From Bacillus sp. EB01 (GTDB taxonomy: Bacteria > Bacillota > Bacilli > Bacillales > Cytobacillaceae), in contig NZ_HG964497.1 of the NCBI RefSeq assembly GCF_000613125.1, positions 5,174,530 to 5,224,163 on the forward strand: a DNA stretch of 49,634 nucleotides. The letters are read 5' to 3'. Every line of letters starts with the position of its first letter. Position 1 is the first letter of the stretch. Made by a program: the position numbers and the translations under genes. The notes beneath the pieces are model-generated. The model was not told the origin of the DNA, ran no database searches, and saw only the letters and a program-made list of their open reading frames with translations. This document shows, one piece after another, positions 9,442-17,301 of this stretch.

Positions 9442-9474
9442 TAACTAAATATCTTATTATTAAGTGTTTAGTTA
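9442..9474. promoter_or_regulatory. 8-bp inverted repeat in a divergent promoter region
   Basis: TAACTAAA (9442-9449) and TTTAGTTA (9467-9474) with a 17-nt spacer lie between the minus-strand monooxygenase and the plus-strand glycosylase gene. This could be a regulator site, but no regulator gene is adjacent. Confidence 0.3.
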
Positions 9475-9535
9475 TGAAAAAGCTTGAGGCTAAGGGGCAT
9501 GATAAAAATGAGAATGAATTAGGAGGGTCAAGTAT

Positions 9536-10159
9536 TTGCATAATTTTTGCACCTCATTGTGGCCAGAGGAACCACCACCTGAACATTTAAAGGATTGTGA
9601 TGAGTGCGGGCTCATTAAACATGGTACGGGAATGGTTTGGGGTGAAGGGAATCCATATGCTCCAATCATGATTCTATTGGACAACCCTGGAGCTCGCGAG
9701 GATAGGGAAAATAAGCCCTTTGTCTGTGGGACAAGGCAAACATTACAGCAAGCTGTATATGAGGTCGGAATAAATGCCGGCGACGTATATGTAACCTATA
9801 TTTTAAAAAGAAGACCTATAAAAAAGTATGATAAAGAAGCAACTAGAGAAATTTGCGCAAAACACCTGAAGGAGCAGATATTGTCAAAGCAACCTCAATT
9901 TATCATTTGTCTGGGCAACATAGCTGTCCAATCTTTTTTCCATAGCCAGGAAGTTGATGTGAAATCATTGCGTGGCAAAGTACATACTATTGATGGGTTC
10001 AGAACAGTTGCCGCTTACCACCCACTGGCAGTAAGGCGCCGCCCTAATCTCTGGCCGCTCTTTTTAGAGGATTGGAAGCTTTTAGCCAAACATTATCTTC
10101 ATGATTCACCATCGCACAATAGTTTACAATCTGGATCACAGAAAAAGGAGACCGATTAA
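9536..10159 (+). CDS. Uracil-DNA glycosylase superfamily protein (family 4-like)
   Basis: 207 residues. Family 4 uracil-DNA glycosylases remove uracil from DNA and hold a 4Fe-4S cluster. Visible motifs: CDEC (C21, C24), the catalytic-loop region LLDNPGAREDRENKPFVCGT (48-66) corresponding to the GEAPGxxED...PFVG motif, and the second motif YHPLAVRR (161-168). The third cluster cysteine normally lies in a KCRP motif, and here that motif reads KRRP (R92). The fourth, C107, is present 15 residues on. So three of four cluster ligands remain, and the motif-1 GE is changed to LD. Activity may differ from true UDG. Start TTG at 9536 lies 8 nt after AGGAGGG. The stop codon falls inside the terminator loop. 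Confidence 0.8.
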   Translation: MHNFCTSLWPEEPPPEHLKDCDECGLIKHGTGMVWGEGNPYAPIMILLDNPGAREDRENKPFVCGTRQTLQQAVYEVGINAGDVYVTYILKRRPIKKYDKEATREICAKHLKEQILSKQPQFIICLGNIAVQSFFHSQEVDVKSLRGKVHTIDGFRTVAAYHPLAVRRRPNLWPLFLEDWKLLAKHYLHDSPSHNSLQSGSQKKETD

Positions 10160-10173
10160 GCTCTCCTTCTTTG
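10142..10173 (+). terminator. Terminator-like hairpin overlapping the glycosylase stop codon
   Basis: AAGGAGA (10145-10151) pairs with TCTCCTT (10162-10168), and the TAA stop is in the loop. The T-rich tail (CTTTG) is weak. Confidence 0.55.
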
Positions 10174-10539
10174 TAAAAAGCTATAGATATTGCTCATAAA
10201 GTCGAAACAATTGATTTGTACATTTCTTCATATTTTTCCGCTCGGTGATGGGGTAAGATGAAAGACATTCAAGGTGCGCTACCAAAGAAGAACCATACAT
10301 TAATTTCAAGTCTAAGACCCTCAAACTGACCTTTAAGTGTATTTAATTTAGTCGTATGATCACTAACAGCTGTAAAGCCTTTTACAGCACTATATTCGCT
10401 ATTAAGCAAAAATTGGCTGGAATGAGTACGGTTCAAACCGCCTTCACACCAGCCAACTACTGCTAAGTATAAACTCTAACATTTGGAGTAACACATAAGT
10501 CTTAGGACCTGCTTAACTTTTAGCTGAAATAGGGTACTT
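10174..10539. other. Gene-free stretch with a possible gene remnant
   Basis: No complete gene. The reverse strand is open from 10475 down to a TGA at 10269-10271 (about 68 codons, ending LRLEINVWFFFGSAP) with no start codon or ribosome site. It reads like protein sequence and could be the decayed 3' end of a gene. I do not recognise the family. Confidence 0.25.
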
Positions 10540-11523
10540 CTACTGTTCCCCCATTATATCGGAATTCTTTGCTTCAAAGTTATCGAGCAAGGCCCGCACT
10601 TCATCAGTTGACTCGGTGTTCATTAATTGATTTCTTAATTCACCCGCCCCTCGAAATCCTTTGACATATATCTTAAAAAAGCGATGAAGAGCCTTAAATG
10701 AACGCAGTTGTAATTCTGAATATGTCTCATGTAGATCCAGATGCAGCCTTAAGAGATCAAGCAATTCCTTACTGCTATGATCTTTCGGCTCCTTTTCAAA
10801 GGCAAATGGATTTTTAAAAATACCGCGCCCAATCATAACCCCATCAACACCGTATTGTTGAGCCAGCTTCAAGCCAGTTTGACGGTCAAGAATATCTCCA
10901 TTAATCGTCAAAAGTGTATCTGGTGCCACTTGGTCACGAAGTTTCTTAATCTCCGGAATCAGCTCCCAATGGGCATCTACTTGACTCATTTCCTTTCTTG
11001 TACGCAGATGAATGGAAAGGTTGGCAATGTCTTGTTTCAATATGTGTGTAAGCCAGTCGCGCCATTCGTCCACATTCGTGTAGCCAAGCCTTGTCTTAAC
11101 ACTTACAGGCAATCCACCTGCTTTTGCTGCCTGTATTAAATCTGCAGCCACTTCCGGACGAAGGATAAGCCCGCTTCCCTTCCCATGCTGTGCCACATTA
11201 GGTACAGGGCAGCCCATATTGATATCGATACCCTTAAACCCAAGTTCCGCCATCCCAATACTCATCTTCCGAAAGTTTTCAGGCTTATCCCCCCATATAT
11301 GGGCTACAATGGGCTGTTCATCCTCTGTAAAAGTCAAACGCCCACGCACACTGCGAATTCCCTCGGGGTGACAATAACTCTCACTGTTTGTAAACTCAGT
11401 GAAAAACACATCCGGTCGGGCTGCCGCGCTTACTACATGGCGAAAAACAACATCCGTCACATCTTCCATTGGTGCTAGTATAAAAAAAGGCCGTGGTAAA
11501 TCACGCCAAAAGTTATCTTTCAT
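10540..11523 (-). CDS. tRNA-dihydrouridine synthase (Dus family)
   Basis: 327 residues of a flavin-dependent TIM-barrel enzyme that reduces uridine to dihydrouridine in tRNA D-loops. Visible: FMN-site opening [10 protein letters not shown] (15-24), the substrate-activating cysteine C105 in [27 protein letters not shown] and the phosphate-binding [12 protein letters not shown]. It resembles the B. subtilis paralog YfjN rather than DusB by the APMEDVTD and SESY features. An in-frame TTG at 11535 sits 1 nt after AAAGGA, so the ATG at 11523 is a safer start although its spacer is long. It is transcribed alone. Confidence 0.9.
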   Translation of the reverse strand: MKDNFWRDLPRPFFILAPMEDVTDVVFRHVVSAAARPDVFFTEFTNSESYCHPEGIRSVRGRLTFTEDEQPIVAHIWGDKPENFRKMSIGMAELGFKGIDINMGCPVPNVAQHGKGSGLILRPEVAADLIQAAKAGGLPVSVKTRLGYTNVDEWRDWLTHILKQDIANLSIHLRTRKEMSQVDAHWELIPEIKKLRDQVAPDTLLTINGDILDRQTGLKLAQQYGVDGVMIGRGIFKNPFAFEKEPKDHSSKELLDLLRLHLDLHETYSELQLRSFKALHRFFKIYVKGFRGAGELRNQLMNTESTDEVRALLDNFEAKNSDIMGEQ

Positions 11524-11930
11524 ATTGCCATTCAAATCCTTTCATTATGGGATTCCAGCCAACCCCTTATCCCAAAATTAAAAAGCAAAATGCCCCTGCT
11601 TATTTTACACTAATACCATCTTGGGCACTTGTTATCAACTGGTCGGAAAGGTTTATTTAATTTCACAAACCCCTAAAACCATTACATCTTCCGCTTAAAA
11701 GGGCTAATAAAGAATATTAGCTGATCTGATCTCCGCTACATGTTCAAGCTAATAAAGTCCAACCCTCAAAAAACAAACAGAAACCATATACGGTTTCTGC
11801 TTAATTTAACACTATTTTCGCGACTGATTCAACATGTGTAAACTGTTATTGACAACGCATAGAGATGCTGCTGGGTTTATTCCTTAATAAAGAAGCACTT
11901 TAAATGGATGATAAAAAATGAGCATTACTA
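11524..11930. other. Intergenic region between dus and the stress protein gene
   Basis: Contains the dus ribosome site near 11536-11545 and one clear terminator at 11766-11800. No open frame with a ribosome site was found. Confidence 0.5.
11766..11800 (-). terminator. Intrinsic terminator, 130 bp after the stress protein gene
   Basis: A perfect 8-bp stem, CAGAAACC (11778-11785) with GGTTTCTG (11792-11799). On the reverse strand TTTGTTTTTT follows. The nearest minus-strand gene upstream ends at 11931. Confidence 0.75.
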
Positions 11931-12419
11931 TTATTTATTTAATTCAATTGTTTCATTAATATCAGCCGATTTAGAATTTTGCCCTGTCATGTGTTTATAC
12001 ATAAAGGCGATTTTCTTCGTAAAATTATCGGTCTCCCAATATTCCGCTGCTTCCGCTTTTATCTTTATCAAGACCACGTTAGGATCGTCATAAGAAGTTT
12101 GCATAATTTTCTCGTATGCTTTGCTCCACAATTCCTTTTTCTTGTTTAAATCCTCAACGATTTCTGCTTTTCCCCGGACGGAAACATACGATTTACCTGC
12201 ATATGCTACATTAACATCCTGATCATCTAAAATTTCTTCATATTTATTAGTCTCTTTTTTAGTAAAAAACCATAAGTCACCATCAAACTCTACCTCTTGT
12301 GTTTTCATAGGTCGAGAAACAAGACCTTCATCAGTTACCGTAGTCAGCATGGCTGTATCCACATCTTTAATTAACTCTCTTAAAGTTTCCATTTCTTCTT
12401 GTTTTATTATGTTAGACAT
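11931..12419 (-). CDS. Pyridoxamine 5'-phosphate oxidase-like protein (general stress protein 26, YdaG-like)
   Basis: 162 residues with the split-barrel flavin-binding fold of the PPOX superfamily: TAMLTTVTDEGLVSRPM in the first strands, DGDLWFFTKKETNKYEEI, VAYAGKSYVSVRGKAEIV, and a C-terminal YWET segment. It resembles the sigma-B-controlled B. subtilis general stress protein YdaG, about 20 residues longer at the C-terminus. These proteins bind FMN or F420-type cofactors, and the reaction is usually unknown. The ATG is 8 nt after GGAGG. I looked for a sigma-B promoter (GTTT...GGGTAT) upstream and found only a poor match. Confidence 0.85.
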   Translation of the reverse strand: MSNIIKQEEMETLRELIKDVDTAMLTTVTDEGLVSRPMKTQEVEFDGDLWFFTKKETNKYEEILDDQDVNVAYAGKSYVSVRGKAEIVEDLNKKKELWSKAYEKIMQTSYDDPNVVLIKIKAEAAEYWETDNFTKKIAFMYKHMTGQNSKSADINETIELNK

Positions 12420-12843
12420 TTCCTATACCTCCTTTACTATTTTTCAGAGGTATACTACCCTTCACACCAAATTTTATTCAGGTACGGGGGATTACTTTCT
12501 AACTAAGTCAAACCAAACTACCCCAACGGATAGATGAGGGTAACCTTTTATGGTAGAATACTCAAACCTAAAAATTTATATAGAAATTTTCGGACATTAT
12601 GAAGAATAATAACAAAACGAGAGAATCTATCCGGTAGAAATAATAAGAGGGCCTAGTTCGATGATTATTAATTAAAGGCAACAACCATAGGGTTAGTTGC
12701 CTTTTTTAAAATTAATCTCGCACTGTCAACCAGTCCTGAGTATATGTCGGGGACACAATAAAAGGTGCTGGAAGTATCTTATATTTAAGTTTATTCCTAT
12801 TTATCCTTTAGTCCCCGTCATTCTTACTATCAATGGGCTAATC
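12420..12843. other. Intergenic region with a bidirectional hairpin
   Basis: Mostly AT-rich sequence. A hairpin at 12673-12706 pairs GGCAAC with GTTGCC and has a run of six T on the plus strand. A 19-codon plus-strand frame at 12550-12609 (start ATG, GAGGG 9 nt upstream) precedes it. It is too short and unsupported to call a gene. Confidence 0.4.
12673..12706 (+). terminator. Intrinsic terminator with no clear upstream gene
   Basis: GGCAAC-AACC-ATA-GGGTT-A-GTTGCC followed by TTTTTT on the plus strand. It may end a short untranslated or leader RNA from about 12540. Confidence 0.55.
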
Positions 12844-13698
12844 TTAAATACGCATTAATGCACCATTAGGCTTAGGTAAATCTTGGTCTATTATCTGATT
12901 CATTTTACAGAAATGCTCAAAAAACTGCTGTGCCAACTCTCGTTCTGTTGGGTCAACTTTCAATGAAACTATATCAAGTAAAATTTGAGCCATCCATAAA
13001 TTATCAAAATAACGGTATTTACCTGTATTCCATGTCATTTTGTTCGGATATTTTTCATTCACATAATATTTCCAGAAATGCATCTGATCCGATTCTTGTT
13101 CAGTAAGTTGGAGTCTGTACGTTGAATGCGCAGGAATATATCCATCTTCACTAAGCTTACCGATAAAATCTTCATTCACCATATAGACACCTAAGATACG
13201 CCTGTCTTTTTCAGGCATGCCGGCATCTACTGCTGTTAACAGGACAGCGCTATTTTGGTGCAAGCGGATCGGTTTGTTTGGTTTTCCCTGGTTATTGCCA
13301 CTTTTTATTACGCCTGAAAAAACCTTCCACTCTGAAAAAGAATTATTCTGTTCTTCTGCGTCACACCAAAAAACCATTTGTGATTCGGGGTGAAGTTTAT
13401 GATTTTTCATAAGTTTTTCATGTTCCAAGCGAAGTTCCAGGTTTTTTTGTTGTAGTTTTTTTTCCTCTTCCTTCTTCCGTTCTTCCTCCTGTCGTTCGGT
13501 TTCCCTTTTTTGTATAATTTTTTCAAGTGAATTAGCAACCATTTTATCATGCAGTTTTAAGTGTTTTCCAAATACATCGGGGTAAACAAACTTTTTATTT
13601 TCCGATGCGAAATTAATTTCGATAACAGAATCGTTATGTTTTACTATACTACCCATGCCAAAACGCTTGTGTGTAACTTTCTTATTGATTAGATTCAA
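12844..13698 (-). CDS. Bacillales protein of unknown function with N-terminal barrel-like and coiled-coil parts
   Basis: 284 residues. Residues 5-45 (KKVTHKRFGMGSIVKHNDSV and following) look like a small beta-barrel of the kind found in SH3/CarD-like modules. Residues about 58-100 are a highly charged helix rich in E, K, R and Q, probably a coiled coil. The C-terminal half (QMVFWCDAEEQ..., RYFDNLWMAQILLDIV) is a conserved domain I have seen in other Bacillaceae and clostridial proteins without a known function. No membrane segment or signal peptide is seen. The start is TTG (13696-13698), 9 nt after AAGGAGG; no ATG lies near. Confidence 0.75.
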   Translation of the reverse strand: MNLINKKVTHKRFGMGSIVKHNDSVIEINFASENKKFVYPDVFGKHLKLHDKMVANSLEKIIQKRETERQEEERKKEEEKKLQQKNLELRLEHEKLMKNHKLHPESQMVFWCDAEEQNNSFSEWKVFSGVIKSGNNQGKPNKPIRLHQNSAVLLTAVDAGMPEKDRRILGVYMVNEDFIGKLSEDGYIPAHSTYRLQLTEQESDQMHFWKYYVNEKYPNKMTWNTGKYRYFDNLWMAQILLDIVSLKVDPTERELAQQFFEHFCKMNQIIDQDLPKPNGALMRI

Positions 13699-13941
13699 TA
13701 TTCTAGTCCTCCTTGTAGAATAAAAACTCGATTACTTTTAGATAGTAAATTGATAATTTTATTCAACTCAATTCCTTTAAAGCTCACACAACTGTTTGAT
13801 TTTTTCTTCGGTTTACAAAAATATATTAAAAAAACGCATCCATAATTCTTTCTGCAAAAAATACAGCGGAATTCGGAATACGATTAAAAAACAATTGTAA
13901 GACTATTGTAACATTTTTTCGAAAAAATTGCAAACTCCTTA

Positions 13942-13971
13942 TTGACAATACATTTTATTGTGAGGTAAAAT
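13942..13971 (+). promoter_or_regulatory. Promoter-like sequence without a downstream gene
   Basis: TTGACA (13942-13947), an 18-bp spacer and TAAAAT (13966-13971) on the plus strand. The next plus-strand gene is 2.4 kb away, so it is either fortuitous or drives a short RNA. Confidence 0.3.
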
Positions 13972-14146
13972 GAAGTTTTTTATTCTCTTAATTACTTGAA
14001 ATAAACTCCTTCAAAAAGTCGCAAAATTTCTTGAATGGGCCTATAAATAATTATTGATGCCGTTGATAAGTGGCGTAGGTACGTGTAGTGAAAATGAAAT
14101 AAATACTTGAAACCTCAGTAATTTCTCTTAGCCGGTCTGGAAACTA

Positions 14147-14177
14147 TAAAAGCGTTCCCAACTTGAAGGAACGCTTC
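14147..14177 (-). terminator. Intrinsic terminator of rlmCD
   Basis: AAGCGTTCC (14150-14158) pairs with GGAACGCTT (14168-14176). On the reverse strand TTTTATAG follows. It lies 43 bp past the rlmCD stop. Confidence 0.75.
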
Positions 14178-14219
14178 GGCTAACTATTCCTAGTCGTTAT
14201 AAGTAACGTGGCTCAATCA

Positions 14220-15587
14220 CTATAAAGTAATTTGCGCCACACATTCAACATGTGTCGTCTGCGGAAACATATCGACAGGCTGGACTTCGACGGTCTTATA
14301 GCCGCCATCCTCAAGTATCCGCAAGTCTCTTGCCAGTGTCCCCGGGTTACAGGACACATAAACTACCTTCTTTGGCTTCATTTCGATAATAGTCCGCAGC
14401 AACGCTTCGTCGCAGCCCTTCCTCGGCGGGTCGACAACGAGCACGTCCGCTTCATTGCCCGCTTCGTACCATCGCGGAATCACTTCCTCAGCTGGCCCTG
14501 CCTCGAACTCCACATTGGTGATTCCATTCAATTCGGCATTCCTCTTCGCGTCTTCAATCGCCTGTGGAACAACCTCAACGCCAAAGACTCTTCCCGCCTT
14601 TTGTGCGAGGAACAATGAAATCGTACCAATTCCACAGTAGGCATCAATTACAGTTTCGCCGCCATTTAATCCTGCAAACTCAAGCGCTTTTTCATATAGC
14701 ACCTTTGTCTGAACAGGGTTAACCTGGTAAAATGACAATGCTGATATGGCGAACTTCACTTCACCAATATAGTCGTAAATGAACTCATTTCCCCAAATCA
14801 CCGTTGTTTTCGGGCCCATTATCACATTCGTTCGCATTGAATTAAGATTATGGATAATCGACTTTACCTTTGGCAGTTTAGCGATGATTTCCTCAACAAG
14901 CCTATTTTTATGGGGAAGCTCCGCTGTCCTCGTTATCAGCACAATCATGAGTTCGCCCGTTTGCTTGCCGTATCGGGCCATTATATGGCGTAAATCCCCT
15001 TTATGGGTTTGCTCATCATAGGCTCTGACCCCAACACTTCCACATATTTCCTTCACAGTGTTAATTGCTTCATTCACCTCAGGAAGCTGAATCAAGCTTT
15101 CATTTGTATCAACAATTTCATGGCTTCTTGGCTTGAAGAATCCCGCAATCAGTTTGCCATCCTTCTCGCCAACAGGAACTTGAGCCTTATTCCGATAATG
15201 CCATGGCTCATTCATGCCGAGCACGGGATGGACCACAACATCCTCAAGCTTGCCAATCCTCCTCAGCACCTGCCGGACTTGATTTTCCTTGTATTTCAGC
15301 TGGCCTTCATATGACATATGTTCAAGCTGACAGCCGCCATATTTATGTTCATCACCAGGCAAAATTTCAACTCTGTACGGACTTTTTTCACGGAGCTCAA
15401 TCAGCTTGCCAATCGCATAGCTCTTCTGGGTTTTAATGATTCTAACATTTGCCGTTTCTCCAGGAAGCGCTCCGGCTACAAATACCGGAAAACCATCCAC
15501 TTTGGCGACACCTGCCCCATCGTGGGTTAAATCCTCAAACCGCACCTCAATATGTTCATTCTTTTTAACAGGGATTTGTTTATTCAT
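14220..15587 (-). CDS. rlmCD: 23S rRNA (uracil-5-)-methyltransferase RlmCD
   Basis: 455 residues. It is an S-adenosylmethionine-dependent enzyme that, in B. subtilis (YefA), methylates U747 and U1939 of 23S rRNA. The N-terminus is a TRAM RNA-binding domain ([20 protein letters not shown]). The C-terminal Rossmann domain shows the SAM loop [16 protein letters not shown], the base-flipping/active segment [13 protein letters not shown] and the nucleophilic cysteine in [13 protein letters not shown]. An ATG 13 codons upstream has no ribosome site. The ATG at 15587 lies 7 nt after GAGGG and starts the TRAM domain correctly. In B. subtilis yefA lies beside dgkB and gatB; here the same neighbourhood is kept but loosened by inserted genes. 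Confidence 0.93.
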   Translation of the reverse strand: MNKQIPVKKNEHIEVRFEDLTHDGAGVAKVDGFPVFVAGALPGETANVRIIKTQKSYAIGKLIELREKSPYRVEILPGDEHKYGGCQLEHMSYEGQLKYKENQVRQVLRRIGKLEDVVVHPVLGMNEPWHYRNKAQVPVGEKDGKLIAGFFKPRSHEIVDTNESLIQLPEVNEAINTVKEICGSVGVRAYDEQTHKGDLRHIMARYGKQTGELMIVLITRTAELPHKNRLVEEIIAKLPKVKSIIHNLNSMRTNVIMGPKTTVIWGNEFIYDYIGEVKFAISALSFYQVNPVQTKVLYEKALEFAGLNGGETVIDAYCGIGTISLFLAQKAGRVFGVEVVPQAIEDAKRNAELNGITNVEFEAGPAEEVIPRWYEAGNEADVLVVDPPRKGCDEALLRTIIEMKPKKVVYVSCNPGTLARDLRILEDGGYKTVEVQPVDMFPQTTHVECVAQITL

Positions 15588-15645
15588 GCCAACGCCCTCA
15601 CTATTTTGATAAAAGGATTTTACCATAACTGAAGGGGGAATGCGA

Positions 15646-15673
15646 AAAGCCCTGTTTCATTAACAAGGCTTCT
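15646..15673 (-). terminator. Terminator-like hairpin after the membrane protein gene
   Basis: AAGCCCTGTT (15647-15656) pairs with AACAAGGCTT (15662-15671) with one mismatch. On the reverse strand TTTTCG follows. It separates the gene at 15699-16319 from rlmCD. Confidence 0.6.
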
Positions 15674-15698
15674 TCTGCTTATATTTAGGGATAAAACT

Positions 15699-16319
15699 CT
15701 AGTCGCTTTTTATTATGATCGGAAAATGCGGCTCCAGCTTTTCATTAGAACGCTTTAGCAGCCCTCTCACCTGGACGAACAAGTATATGATAAATATGAT
15801 TATCGGAATGATGATAAAAAAGCCTGCGCCTCCTATATCCACCGTTGTATGATTTTCAACTAAAATGATCGTTACCGCGGAGATACCAGTCAGAACAACC
15901 TGGAAAATGCAATAAAGATTAAACACCTTATCGGCTTTTTCAGCAAGAGCTGTTTCCTCGACCTTTAGCGCCTCTTCCTTAATCCCTCTCGTAAGCTTGT
16001 AGAAAAAGTAAAGTGATAAGGAAACCATAGTCAGAAGCAAAATTACCGAGAAAATTCTTCCGAAAACCGTTGGACTGGTGACCGTTCCACTCATCACCGA
16101 AGAGTTTTTTAAAAATAAATCCAAGAGCCCCAGGGCTAACAGCAGAAGGCTCGCTTTCTTTATAATTGAAAAATGAGCGTTGCTTATCCTTCCTGCTACT
16201 TCATTCGCTCCCCAAACCAATAATGCATATCCAACAATATCAGGAAAAATATTCAATGGCCCCACATTAAAATTAAAAAACAAAAAGAAATAGCCCGCAA
16301 TCAAGATTCCGAATCCCAT
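15699..16319 (-). CDS. Integral membrane protein of unknown function
   Basis: 206 residues with about five to six hydrophobic segments (near 3-18, 27-41, 58-75, 84-108, 140-157, 165-189) and a charged linker EEALKVEETALAEKADK between the fourth and fifth. The N-terminal phrase NVGPLNIFPDIVGYALLVWG recurs in small Bacillaceae membrane proteins of unknown role. I recognise no catalytic motif. The upstream ATG at 16337 overlaps the ribosome site itself (GGGGGG), so the ATG at 16319, 6 nt later, is the start. Confidence 0.75.
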   Translation of the reverse strand: MGFGILIAGYFFLFFNFNVGPLNIFPDIVGYALLVWGANEVAGRISNAHFSIIKKASLLLLALGLLDLFLKNSSVMSGTVTSPTVFGRIFSVILLLTMVSLSLYFFYKLTRGIKEEALKVEETALAEKADKVFNLYCIFQVVLTGISAVTIILVENHTTVDIGGAGFFIIIPIIIFIIYLFVQVRGLLKRSNEKLEPHFPIIIKSD

Positions 16320-16404
16320 TGATTTCCCCCCTAACATAAATTCAGGATGTAATGTATAATATTGGTATTATTATACTATCTTTCGCAAGGAAGCAGGGGC
16401 GTTA

Positions 16405-17241
16405 TTGAAAATTAATTTTAGCTTTCTCCGCATAGCTGGATCCCTTACAATCTTTCTATTTTCTTATGCTGGAATCACATACCTCGACCAAATTTCTCAT
16501 AGCGCGGTTGTTACGGATTATAGCAAGCTTACAAAACCAGGAAGTGTTTCTAAGAGCGATTTCCAGCACCTAAAGCAGCTTGGTTTTTCCGACATGTCCA
16601 TTACCCATTTGAAAGAGGGGGAGATAGAAAACTTAAAGGGTGTAAACGGAAAAGTTGTTGCGGAAAATGATATTTATCGGGAATTAAACGGTGATGGTGA
16701 ATTGCGCCTTACAAAAGAAGAGTATGAGAAACGAGTAAAGTCTTATTCTGGGTCAGTTTTACCCAAATTCAAGACGCTTCAACAGATTCATATGAAACTG
16801 ATTGACGAGGGCAACAATAGATATCTCGCTATAACTGAACACCACTTTGATTTTAATCCAATGTCCGGAAAACCATTGGGAATTGAGCTGCAGTTAAATT
16901 CCCACTACACACTCCTTGAGCATATGGCAAGGCAGATTTCCTGGACTGTTCCAAGCTTCAACCATGATAAAATCAAGTCCAGTACTGCTGCTGTCGAGGC
17001 TGGGGACCCACCCAATGTAAATGAAGATTATCCCTTTTTTGACAATAGTCCAGCTTCCTCTTTATTTTATACCGTCCCTTGGAAACAGGCTGGGCTTCTT
17101 CGCGAAACAGTAGGGCTGTACTTTTTTACAGTCACTCGTTTTGAAGTACCAGGGGACTGGCTGGGTGTTGATATGTATGTGCAGGGCCAAAACCCCCATC
17201 TGTCAGATGTAGTGCAATATGACTTACAATCGGCTCAATAA
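16405..17241 (+). CDS. Exported or membrane-anchored protein of unknown function
   Basis: 278 residues. One N-terminal hydrophobic segment (about 6-25) can serve as signal anchor or signal peptide. The rest is hydrophilic, with a mid-protein segment HMKLIDEGNNRYLAITEHHF and a C-terminal AGLLRETVGLYFFTVTRFEV. There is no lipobox and no recognised domain. Start TTG at 16405, 5 nt after AGGGG; no closer ATG fits. It is divergent from the membrane protein at 15699-16319, leaving 85 bp for both promoters. It ends in a strong terminator, so it is monocistronic. Confidence 0.7.
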   Translation: MKINFSFLRIAGSLTIFLFSYAGITYLDQISHSAVVTDYSKLTKPGSVSKSDFQHLKQLGFSDMSITHLKEGEIENLKGVNGKVVAENDIYRELNGDGELRLTKEEYEKRVKSYSGSVLPKFKTLQQIHMKLIDEGNNRYLAITEHHFDFNPMSGKPLGIELQLNSHYTLLEHMARQISWTVPSFNHDKIKSSTAAVEAGDPPNVNEDYPFFDNSPASSLFYTVPWKQAGLLRETVGLYFFTVTRFEVPGDWLGVDMYVQGQNPHLSDVVQYDLQSAQ

Positions 17242-17243
17242 TA

Positions 17244-17278
17244 ACAGCCCCGGGAAGTATTTCTCCGGGGCACTTTTG
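17244..17278 (+). terminator. Intrinsic terminator
   Basis: GCCCCGG (17247-17253) pairs with CCGGGGC (17265-17271), followed by ACTTTTG, directly after the stop of the plus-strand gene. It also lies just beyond the convergent pncB end. Confidence 0.75.
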
Positions 17279-17301
17279 TCGTTACAAGGTATACCATCAA
17301 C

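Larger units (their letters stand above)
13699..14219. other. Gene-free stretch of 520 bp
   Basis: AT-rich, without an open frame worth calling. It contains the ribosome site of the preceding gene, a plus-strand promoter-like pair at 13942-13971 and the rlmCD terminator at 14147-14177. Confidence 0.5.

Noticed and set aside
12420-12560. Sigma-B promoter for the YdaG-like stress gene
   Set aside because: GGGTAG occurs but the -35 position reads GAATAA, too far from GTTTAA to claim.
12550-12609. 19-codon plus-strand frame before a terminator
   Set aside because: It has a moderate ribosome site but is too short, with no recognisable leader-peptide feature such as runs of one amino acid.
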